From NCBI RefSeq assembly GCF_963675165.1, contig NC_087379.1:1-64000 (forward strand): DNA of 64,000 nucleotides, read 5' to 3'. The notes under the pieces were generated by a model that did no database searches, was not told the DNA's origin, and saw only the letters and a list, made by a program, of their open reading frames with translations. Source of the stretch: Halichondria panicea (Eukaryota > Porifera > Demospongiae > Suberitida > Halichondriidae). Below, in pieces: positions 21,801 through 30,227 of the stretch (position 1 is the stretch's first letter; every line of letters begins with the position of its first letter). The translations under genes and the position numbers were made by a program.

Positions 21801-24521
21801 AGCATCATTTGAAAGGTTTTTTTCTAAGCTTTCAAAATGTTTGACATTGGATCAACTGTACTCAAGTTATGGCTGTTGAAAGATGTTCAACTACATCTCG
21901 TTTATTCAATGGTTTGGGGATTCTTTCGGCTGCCATAACTTGATTTCCGTGGATATCCAATATCCTGAAGCTTAGAAACAAATAGTTCAAATGGTGTCAT
22001 CAAAAATCATATTTGAGAGATAAAAGTATTTGCCAATTTCGCCGTACCATGGATTATATATAGCCCATGGTCCGAGCCCGAAAAATGATAAATTAGGGCC
22101 CCAATGAACTTTTGGATTGAAACACATCGTTTGAAAGGTAATTTTCTAAGCTTTCAGAAAATCATAAAAATGTTGACATCGGATCAACTGTACTGAAGTT
22201 ATGACTGTTGATAGACACCCCCCCCTCCGTTTAATTAATGATTTGGGAGCTGCCATAACTAGATCGAAAATAAAAAATTTTAGATTTTTCTGAAAGCTTA
22301 GAAAGAGACCTTTCAAATGGTACCATCAAAGTTGATATTCGAGAGGTAAAAGTATTTGCCAATTTGGAATTGAACCCACTCACGGGAACGCAAAATTATT
22401 GCTAGTGAATTGAACCCACTCACGGGAACGCAAAATTATTGCTAGTGAATTGAACCCACTCACGGGAACGCAAAATTATTGCTGGTGAATTGAACCCACT
22501 CACGGGAATGCAAAACTATTGCTAGTGAATTGAACCCACTCACAGGAACGCAAAACTATTTCATTATACTGAAGTTATGGCTGTTGAAAGACACCCCCCC
22601 TCCGTTTAATTAACGAATTTTGCAATCTTTCAGCTGCCATAACTTGAATTCTATAGATCGGAAATCAACAATTTTAGGTTTTTCTGAAAGCTTAGAAAGA
22701 GACCTTTCAAATGGTACCACCATCAAAGTTGATATTCGAAGTATTTGCCAATTTGGCGATACCATGGATTATAGCCCATGGTCCGAGGTTGAATAATGAC
22801 AAAATTAATTATGGCCCTGACGAAATATTAGATTGAAACACATCATTTGAAAGGCTAAGCTTTCAGAAAATCATATGTTATGCAGTCAGGTTTTTAATAT
22901 AAAGTTGTACATATAATTATCTCCACATAATTATTGTAATAATGTATCACTGACTTTACCCCCCCCCTGTGTTTATAGGAGCGTGAGAGTCTACGCTGGA
23001 AGAGGGGGCGGTTGCTAGGGAAGGGGGCGTACGGGAAAGTGTGGGAGGGGCTACTAGACTCTGGTACACTCATAGCTGTCAAAGAAGTGGAGCTCGACTT
23101 TGTCAACCTTGAGAAAGCTCAGTCAGTAAGTTCCTCTATAGGTAGCATTTACATAGGTAGTACCTGTGGTCTGTAAAGAAACACTTTCAGTATCATTTCA
23201 TGGTCTAGCTAGCTATAATTATACAGTAATGCGGGTAATTCAAATTTTCGTATGAACAACCCATTTAAATATTTCGGATTTTTAAATTTTTGTTCAGCTC
23301 ATGATCAGGATAGTGACGTTTAATATTGCGATAGAATAATTTCGTAGTTCTGATTTTCGTATGATGCTCTTCAATACAAAATCTACGAAAATGTTCACCA
23401 TAAAAATAACCCACTATACGATATATCATAATAATAACACTTCCCCTGTGCAGCAATATGAGAAGATACAACTGGAGGTAGAGATCCTTCGTAGCCTGAG
23501 GCACAAGCACATAGTCAAGTACCTCGGCACTAGTCTTCAAGAAGGTCTGGTGTTTATCTTCATGGACTATATATCCGGGGGATCACTGCAAAGTGTACTG
23601 AAGCGGTGGGTAGTATTAATGTCATACTGTATAGCGGGTAAATTAGACGAATGAGGTCATTAAACTATTAATATTATTGGCAATTTTTTATGACAATCAT
23701 GCAAATTTACTCGCTATACGGTACTCTACCAAATAGATAATTAATTCTTGCTACACTGCTCTTATCATGTCCATGCATGGATACACTGATTATATTATTG
23801 CTACTGCTGCTGTAGGTTTGGACCACTTCACTATCGCAACGTGTCTCTGTATACGAAGCAGATCACTCGTGCTCTTGTGTACTTGCACTCGAATGGTATT
23901 ATCCATCGTGACATCAAGGGAGCTAACGTCATGGTTACGTCTAGAGGTGTTGTCAAACTGATTGACTTTGGTTGTGCCAAGCGTTACTGTACGGAGGGTG
24001 GGACTACTGGGTTGCACTCAGTGAGGGGAACCCCCTACTGGATGAGTCCAGAGGTCATCTGTGGCCATGGTTACGGGCGGAAGTCAGACATATGGAGCCT
24101 CGGGTGTACTGTACATGAGATGGCAGTGTCTAAACCACCATGGTGTGTGTGTGTGTGGGCGTGTGTGTGTGTAGCCTCGTTCCCAAATTTCGTTTACCTA
24201 ACCTAGCGTTATGCAGTGTCTTTTGTTATCCTGTAACCATGACTACCCGCCCACACACACAGGGCTGATTTCCCACCAGAGTCTGCTCTATTCCAGATAG
24301 GACTAGGCAAGTCACTGCCACAGCTACCCGATCACTTATCCCCTGTACTGGTCGACTTTATACATCGCTGTCTCACAAGGTACGTATGTCACATGACATA
24401 TTATGTGATCACATGACCCCACCCCAGGGAGCAGACGGATCGACCTAGTGCACTACAACTACTGGAGGACCCATTTCTAGCCTCCACACGGAAACGCAGT
24501 AGCACCAATAGCAATAGATAA
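15890..24521 (+). CDS. Ankyrin-repeat protein kinase of STE11/MAP3K type
   Basis: The protein begins [20 protein letters not shown] and ends [13 protein letters not shown] at 24519-24521; about 1,100-1,200 residues in some 17 exons. N-terminal ankyrin repeats are clear: [70 protein letters not shown]. The middle, about 19362-21570, is Ser/Pro/Thr-rich and basic, with a Gly/Val run, and likely disordered. The kinase reads [15 protein letters not shown] (P-loop), [19 protein letters not shown] (catalytic loop), [11 protein letters not shown] (DFG), [11 protein letters not shown] (activation end) and [14 protein letters not shown]. All key residues are present, so it should be active. DIKGAN and GTPYWMSPE point to STE11 kinases such as the MEKK/MAP3K19 group. 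Long introns at about 17985-19317 and 21572-22978 hold repeats. Intron-exon joins in the middle are partly inferred. Confidence 0.82.
18165..19120. repeat. Probable non-coding mobile element with three internal repeats
   Basis: Inside the 1.3-kb kinase intron a stretch starts with the hairpin CCTCGAGGCGTAGCCGCACG, then AGG, followed by a TGTCTGTGTG run. An NRF1 palindrome TGCGCATGCGC lies at 18607-18617. Three degenerate copies of a block holding CTTGAGGTCCTGGTA, an AGCCACAAAACAC-like word and AATAGAT lie near 18650, 18785 and 18950. No coding frame is seen. Mobile origin is inferred. Confidence 0.45.
19150..19282. repeat. Copy of inverted-repeat element family C
   Basis: The right end ACTCACTATACGGTA at 19268-19282 matches the terminal sequence of the family C elements at 23625-23723 and 23222-23423. 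The inside shares ATTTCGCAATTTTAATTTTC and CAATACAAAA words with the 23.2 and 47.4 kb copies. Confidence 0.55.
21600..22890. repeat. Nested family A foldback repeats in a kinase intron
   Basis: At least three overlapping copies of a unit with CTGCCATAACTTGAATTC, GAAAGCTTAGAAA, CTTTCAAATGGTGTCAT, TATTTGCCAATTTGGC, CCATGGTCCGAGG, then the same words inverted (CATTTGAAAGG, CTAAGCTTTCAGAAAATC, AAGTTATGGCTGTTG). Each copy is thus a large imperfect palindrome around a CCATGG core. Related copies lie at 45335-45960 and 53040-53370. Confidence 0.75.
22368..22561. repeat. 40-bp minisatellite, five copies
   Basis: Five tandem units of exactly 40 bp, each starting AATTGAACCCACTCACGGGA. The first three are nearly identical and the last is cut short. 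The array sits inside a family A repeat and was probably expanded within it. Confidence 0.9.
23222..23423. repeat. Inverted-repeat element family C (about 200 bp)
   Basis: The left end TACAGTAATGCGGGTAATTC and the right end, ATAACCCACTATACGATA, are inverted relatives. The body carries TTTCGTATGA-type words on both sides. It is an intronic, non-coding MITE-like element. Confidence 0.65.
23625..23723. repeat. Inverted-repeat element family C (99 bp)
   Basis: The ends TACTGTATAGCGGGTAAATT and AATTTACTCGCTATACGGTA are inverted repeats over about 20 bp with few mismatches, the clearest in this family. It lies in an intron of the kinase gene only 200 bp from another copy. Confidence 0.75.
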
Positions 24522-24703
24522 TCACTTACTAATATTTTTTATTTTTATATGTGTGTATATTTTGTGTGTTTTGTGTGCATTTGCAAATCAACCCTATTTT
24601 GCCTGTACGTGCATTATAATTATAAAGATTTTCTTTCCACAACAAATAAATCTGAAATAAAGTATATATACTAAGATTTTGATGAACACACAGACTATAA
24701 TAG

Positions 24704-25271
24704 CTAGCTCCTCCATTTGATAACGGCATAACAGATGAAGAAAACGCCTACAATGAATAAAATGATGTAACACATCCACCGATTGTGACCAGCATTGGCC
24801 AATCCCTTGAGGCGCTTCATACTGCCCCCCAGGAGACCCCCTGCAGAGTCAAACTCCTCCCCCATACCCCCCAGGTAGCTGTTCTGTTTACGCATCTCGT
24901 CTCCAATGTCTATAGAGATCTGTGGAGTGTGTGGGCGGGGGTAAAGTGTGTGTGTGTGTGTGTGGTGGGTGTGTGCTTATCTTTGCAGCCAGGGGCTATT
25001 CTCTCACCGATTTCAGTTGTCTCACTTTGTCGGCCATTTGAGTGACCATCTGATCATTCTGTGACTCCACCATCTCGTGTGTCTGCACATGAGAGGCACC
25101 ACCTCCGCCATTACCACCACTGCTCTGTTGACCACCAGACATGGACGAGTCTACAGGCAGGGCAGGGAGAGGAAAGCTCAAGGAATCAATAATTATGTCA
25201 GTGAGAATGTGTGTGTTGGTATTGTTGTACTAACTACACAGCAGCTTACCGAATGGTCTTCTTTGGCTCAT
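24704..25271 (-). CDS. BET1-family SNARE (Qc, ER-Golgi)
   Basis: Three exons, 25250-25271, 25008-25150 and 24704-24919, give 126 residues starting MSQRRPFDSSMSGGQQSSGG. A Gly/Ser-rich head leads to a SNARE helix: NDQMVTQMADKVRQLKSISI, DIGDEMRKQNSYLGGMGEEF. The zero-layer position fits Gln of the KQN motif. A hydrophobic C-terminal anchor follows (WMCYIILFIVGVFFICYAVI), then KWRS. Length and layout match BET1/BET1L, about 110-120 residues. These SNAREs drive ER-to-Golgi and intra-Golgi fusion, tail-anchored with the SNARE motif in the cytosol. BET1 and BET1L cannot be told apart here. The stop codons of this gene and of the kinase gene are about 180 bp apart, tail-to-tail. It lies divergent to NUP62 with about 245 bp between starts. 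Confidence 0.85.
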
Positions 25272-25516
25272 AGTCTACAGCCTCCTATTACCATCTCTCT
25301 AGCTCTATCTTCAGTGCTTGTGTATCCTGAGACTAGCCGTGTCAGCACTTCAGCCACGTAGCTACTTTAAGCTTTGTCAGCAGAAAATTATCACTAGTAG
25401 ACTAACTAGGTAAAGATCGGCAGTCCAGCAAGCTACATGTAGATACATGTAAACAGTGAACACATGTGAACCAGTGTACCCTCTACATTTAATACAGTGA
25501 TAGCTGAGCTGAGGAT

Positions 25517-28500
25517 ATGCAGGGAACGCAGGGAACAGGAGGCACGTGATGCTAGCACTCTAACTACTGCTTCCTCTAGTCTGTCATGCTAACTCATTGA
25601 TCCTCGTACACAGGAGGTCTTGGAGGGTTTCGTCTAGGTGGCCAAGGTGGACTACAACTGGGCGGAGGTCAAGGTACAGGAGGCCTACAGCTTGGCGGAG
25701 GTCAAAGTACAGGAGGCCTACAGCTCGGCGGAGGTGGGCTACAACTTGGCGGAGGTCAAGGTACAGGAGGCCTACAGCTCGGTGGAGGTGGGCTACAACT
25801 TGGCGGAGGTCAAGGTACAGGAGGCTTACAGCTTGGCGGAGGCCTACAAGTTGGTGGACAGCCCAACACGATGGCTGGAGCACCTCAAGGAAACACTACT
25901 GGAGGTAACACATTGTACATGTACACACACACACACACACACACTGTACACACTCACTGCATGTACACACACACACATACACACCCACACACACTCCCAC
26001 ACTGTACAGACTCACTGTACACACACACACACACACACACACCCACACCCACACTGTACACACACATTGTACACACACTGTAGGGTTGTCATTGGGTGGC
26101 CTCAACACTGGAGGTGGTCTAAAACTAGGTGGAGGTCAAGGTGCAGGAGGAGGGGGTGGTCTACGTCTCGGACAAACAACAGGTTTACAACTGGGACAGC
26201 AACAAACGTCCGGTGGCCTCCAATTAGGACAGCAGCAAGCATCTGGTGGCCTCCAATTAGGACAGCAGCAAGCGTCTGGTGGGCTCCAATTAGGACAGCA
26301 GCAAACGTCTAGTGGGCTCCAATTAGGACAGTTATCGAGCGCTGGAGGACTGAAGCTCGGACAGCAATCCCTCGGCCAAAACGCTTCCACTGGTGGGCTC
26401 CAATTAGGACAGGCTAGGGGGCTCCCCCCACCCTCGTACACTACAGCCACTGCCCCCACCCCCGGCCTACAATTGACCAATCAGACAATATCGAGTAGTG
26501 GGCTCCAATTAGGAGGACTGTCCACACAAACTCCCAAAACTGGCGGACCACAACCTGGTCTACAGCTTGGAGGTCAAAGGACGGGTGGTGGGCTCCAATT
26601 AGGAGGGGTAGGTGTGGCTAAGCCGGCTCCAACTTTAGGGGGCGTGCCTACCAGCCTCAGCAAACCAGTCTCCCTGGGAACACCTAGCACTCTAGGTACG
26701 TGTGTGCGTGTGTGTGTGTGGTTAAATTGATCATATTTCTCTATTCAGGGGGGTTAAAGGTCGGCCCATCATTCAAGACTACAGCTGCCGGTGCTGTATC
26801 CACGGCAACCACTGGAGCCCCTCCCTCTTATGCAGCCACCAAGAAGTACACGTACAAAGAACTGGAGACACTCATCAACAAAGTATGTTGGTTCATTGCA
26901 ACACTAGTACAGTGTGGCTATTCTGTCATCTTCTGTAGTGTGGCTATTCTGTCATCTTCTGTAGTGTGGCTATTCTGTCATCTTCTGTAGTGTGGCTATT
27001 CTGTCATCTTCTGTAGTGTGGCTATTCTGTCATCTTCTGTCTCAATTCATACATAGTAATAATTACAGTATAGCTGTATAGCCTAACATGTGGTAAACTA
27101 TGTACATGTAGTTATTTTCTAGCGCCAACCACCACCACCGACCAGTGTGGGCACATCCCTGTGTGTGTAGGTCCTAATAACCCGGCTAATGAATCATGAC
27201 TCTTTGTCCACTTGTAAGCACACTATATGACACCTCTCTGCACAGTGGACCCTGGAGTTACAAGGACAAGAAGAGCTGTTCCTGAAGCAAGCTACCCAGG
27301 TCAACAAGTGGGACAGGACATTGTCTGAGAATGGAGACAAGGCAAGCCATGGTAGTGGATTAGAGGAGGTCCGACACGAGTACCTCGATTAGGCTAAACT
27401 TTAGGTAATTGGTCACATGCAACAATGACTTTACTGTTAAATTTTGCATGTGACCAAGCCTAATCGAGGTACTCTACTCTGTCGTACCTCCTCCTAGTGG
27501 GTGATAGTGTGTTATCCCCCCCCCTGCTAGTGGGTGATAGTGTGTTACCCCCCCCCCCCCTGCTAGTGGGTGATAGTGTGTTACCCCCCCCCCCCCTACT
27601 AGATAGTGGAGCTTCATGGTGAAGTGGACAGAGTGAAGACTGAGCAAGAGAGGTGAGTCTATAACTATATACATGTAAGCGTGTATGTTTTCTGTTTGTG
27701 GTTTTCGCTGATTAAACATGTACTACGACCTTTATACCCACGAATTTAATACAGCATGCATGTTAATATAGCATGCATGGATACTTTACTATTCCGTGAA
27801 AATAAAATCTTTCTCTGCGAAAGTTTATACTCTAAAAATAATCCCTGCTATACGGCATTTACTGATATGACCCCCCCCTGGTTGACCCCCCACCCTGATA
27901 TGACCCCCCCCCTACAGGGTGAATAATGAACTGGAGATGATTGAAGGACAACAGTCGGAGCTGAATGATCTGTTGGCTTCACTGGAATCCAGGATAGACC
28001 ACGCCCCCACACACACTGGTCACCATGCCGACATGCAGCGTAATAGGACGTGAGTGCATTTATAAGGAGTAATTAACTCTCTCGGTACGTTATTCTCATT
28101 AACCTCTAATCCCCTGTATTCTCATTAACCTCTACTCCGCTGTATTTCGGCCGTGTCACTTGTTGACTGTGTACACTGACCCACCTCCCACTGTAACACT
28201 ATACATTGCTGCCTGTGTTTGAGACAAAGCTATCGTTAGCAGCCATAATAGCAGCAATCCCTCCACGCATGTGTGCGTGCGTGTTGTTCACCGTCATTCC
28301 TTGCCCGTGTGTGGGTGTGTGTATAGTGACCCCTCCATTCCCTCCTCAGGTTCACTATGGCTGAAACAGTGGACTCTCAACTCAAACAAATGTCTACAGA
28401 TCTGAAGATGATTATCGAGCAAATGAACAAATCAAATACTTCAGCAGATGATGAAAATCCAGTAATTAAGTTACACCACTGTGCATGCTGTATCTCATCC

Positions 28501-28521
28501 ACACTCCCCACACACCTGCCC

Positions 28522-28567
<46 letters not shown>

Positions 28568-29348
28568 CCCACACACCTGCCCCCTCACACACACACACAG
28601 TTCACACAGATAGTGCGCATCCTCAACGCCCACACAGACTCTCTCGGGTGGATAGATCACGAGGCAGCTCTACTCAGGAAGAAAGTAGATGATGTTGCCA
28701 AGGTTACCGACTACCACAGACGAGAGCAAGAGCATTCCTTCAGAAAATTGGCAAGTATAAATGAGTGCATGCTGTATGATTTTGAGATACCGTATTTTAT
28801 GAGTTTAAAAGAAGGGCCGGGGCCGTTCATTTGGTGTGGTTAGATCAAATATCATTTTTTGGCCCAATTTCGGCCAAATATAATTATCATGATCTTTTTG
28901 AAATTTTGGTGTTCAAAATGTGTAGGTTGATTGTGCCATTTTATAGATATTCTTCTAAGCTTTCAGAAAATCAGAAAATCATTGAATTTGGACCACCAGA
29001 ACATAAAAAAAACTATCTCAAAGAGTTAGCGGCACTTGATTCTTTGGTGGGTTCTGTAAATTAAAGTATGATCATTTTTGATCCAATTTCAGCAATTACC
29101 AGTTGAATACACCACATTAGCCATTGTCATAAAGAGGCCGTATCCATTAGGAGGTTTAGGAGGTTGGCTAATAGGTACTTAGATACTCTAGTATGTGTTG
29201 TGGTATTGTGGGTTGAAACAAGATAGTTCCCTTACCCTACTGGTATGTTCACACACGCCCACTCACATGCACGCACACACACGTTCAACCATCGTTATGT
29301 CCATACCCACCCACCCACACACACACACAGGCATTCAGCCATCAGTGA
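25517..29348 (+). CDS. NUP62: Nucleoporin NUP62 with GLQLG repeats
   Basis: The C-terminal half is a clear NUP62 coiled-coil region: YTYKELETLINKWTLELQGQ, EELFLKQATQVNKWDRTLSE, VDSQLKQMSTDLKMIIEQMN, ILNAHTDSLGWIDHEAALLR, HRREQEHSFRKLAFSHQ, with TGA at 29346-29348. It anchors the NUP62-58-54 channel complex. The N-terminal half (about 25613-26700) should be an FG domain. Instead it repeats GLQLG, GLKLG and GLRLG about 25 times with Gly/Gln/Thr spacers, and only one or two Phe are visible. Two unit types exist: GGGQGTGGLQLG (25613-25905) and GGLQLGQQQAS (26080-26340). Donors after the codons at 27341 and 28750, and perhaps 25541, are GC rather than GT. The start ATG at 25517 (MQGTQGTGGGLGG) depends on such a GC donor. 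Length is about 540 residues; human NUP62 has 522. Confidence 0.88.
25613..26345 (+). repeat. Tandem coding repeats of the NUP62 GLQLG domain
   Basis: In exon 25613-25905 a 36-48-bp unit with the core GGAGGTCAAGGTACAGGAGG, then CCTACAGCTTGGC, recurs about five times. In the next coding exon a 33-bp unit with the core CTCCAATTAGGACAGCAGCA recurs about five times. Near-identity at silent sites implies recent tandem expansion. The intron between them is a CA-rich microsatellite at 25920-26078. Confidence 0.85.
26912..27040. repeat. 26-bp minisatellite, five copies, in a NUP62 intron
   Basis: Five near-perfect tandem units starting GTGTGGCTATTCTGTCATCT. Non-coding. Confidence 0.9.
27363..27493. 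repeat. Long hairpin element in a NUP62 intron
   Basis: The left arm 27363-27422 and the right arm 27444-27493 are inverted repeats. Examples are GAGTACCTCGATTAGGCT against AGCCTAATCGAGGTACTC, and TTGGTCACATGCAA against TTGCATGTGACCAA. The whole folds into a stem of roughly 50 bp with a 20-base loop. It starts about 20 bp after a 5' splice site. MITE is the likeliest identity. Confidence 0.8.
27496..27599. repeat. C-run minisatellite, three copies
   Basis: Three units of CTAGTGGGTGATAGTGTGTTA followed by 9-14 C residues. It runs right up to the 3' splice site of the next NUP62 exon, so the poly-C serves as the pyrimidine tract. Confidence 0.85.
27720..27858. repeat. Family C element, diverged
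   Basis: It ends with AATAATCCCTGCTATACGGC and begins near TTTATACCCACGAA. The body has TTCCGTGAAAATAAAATC and CTGCGAAAGTTTATAC words shared with the 58.7-kb stretch. It lies in a NUP62 intron. Confidence 0.45.
28850..29090. repeat. Diverged relative of family A
   Basis: It contains CTTCTAAGCTTTCAGAAAAT, then CAGAAAATCATTGAATTTGG, and words for ATTTCGGCC near its start, as in family A copies. The rest has drifted. It lies in the last NUP62 intron. Confidence 0.4.
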
Positions 29349-30227
29349 GCCGGGAGACGGAGACGGGATGGTGAGAGCTGTTATCTGTGTCTTGAACTTC
29401 TGTAAACTGTGACATTCTAGAACCTTAATTTCACATACTCTTGTTTTGTGCACTGCACATACTTAATCTCACAATATTGTCCTATTTTGAATGACTGTGT
29501 TTGTACGGTCAATTTCTACCTTACATATTCAATCAATTGATACATGTAAATACATGTCACATACATGAGTTGTCTTGTAACCCAACAAGCTTGTTTGTAG
29601 CTGGATGTAACCCAACAAGCTTGTTTGTAGCTGGATGTAAGCCAGCCTCCTTATTTTATATACTGCACTTTGATTGCAAGGATAACAATTTTGTACATGA
29701 CAGTTTTATATGCATGTGTATTTGGCTGTCAACACTGGTAGCTATTCCCGGCTTGTCTCTTTCATTCCCAGATCAATGGTATCCAGTAATAGATGGCAAT
29801 AGATGGTGTCTGTGCTAGCTGTTGATATGCATACATGAGCATACTGTGTGAAATTATTGAAGTACGATTAATAGTAATTGTGTGGCTGTTTTGCACGATA
29901 TTCTGAGAGGTACATGTTAATGAATGGACTGGTCCCAGGCCACTAATAAAGGAGACTGACACAATGGAAGTCATTTCCTTGATAGTGCAGTTGTGTGCAG
30001 TTAGCAGGTCTTAGTTCACCTCTGGTGGACTATTAACCTGATAACTGATCCTATTCATACGCAATGAATACATTTATTAGCGCTAGCAGCCTCATTGCTG
30101 TCTGCGCACTATTGGCTATGAATAATAAATAATTACCATGACGTCACAATTGCATGCTGTGGGCAAATGTACATGCTAAGTACAAGCTTAGCTCAGATAG
30201 CTCAAAGATACAACTAAGTTCATCAGT
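29349..30227. other. Spacer between NUP62 and the THSD7-like gene
   Basis: This 879-bp stretch holds the NUP62 3' UTR and the promoter of the next gene. An AATAAA lies at about 29944. A 31-bp unit with TGTAACCCAACAAGCTTGTT is directly doubled at about 29576-29637. I see no gene, RNA or TATA box in it. Confidence 0.5.

Noticed and set aside
22368-22561. Regular repeats that might suggest a CRISPR array
   Set aside because: Units are contiguous with no unique spacers, and the setting is an animal intron.
25638-26083. Long open frame through the NUP62 repeats in another phase (KVQEAYSLAEV-type repeats)
   Set aside because: It is a by-product of 12-bp-multiple tandem units. The GLQLG frame joins to the NUP62 coiled coil, while this one runs into CA-repeat intron sequence.
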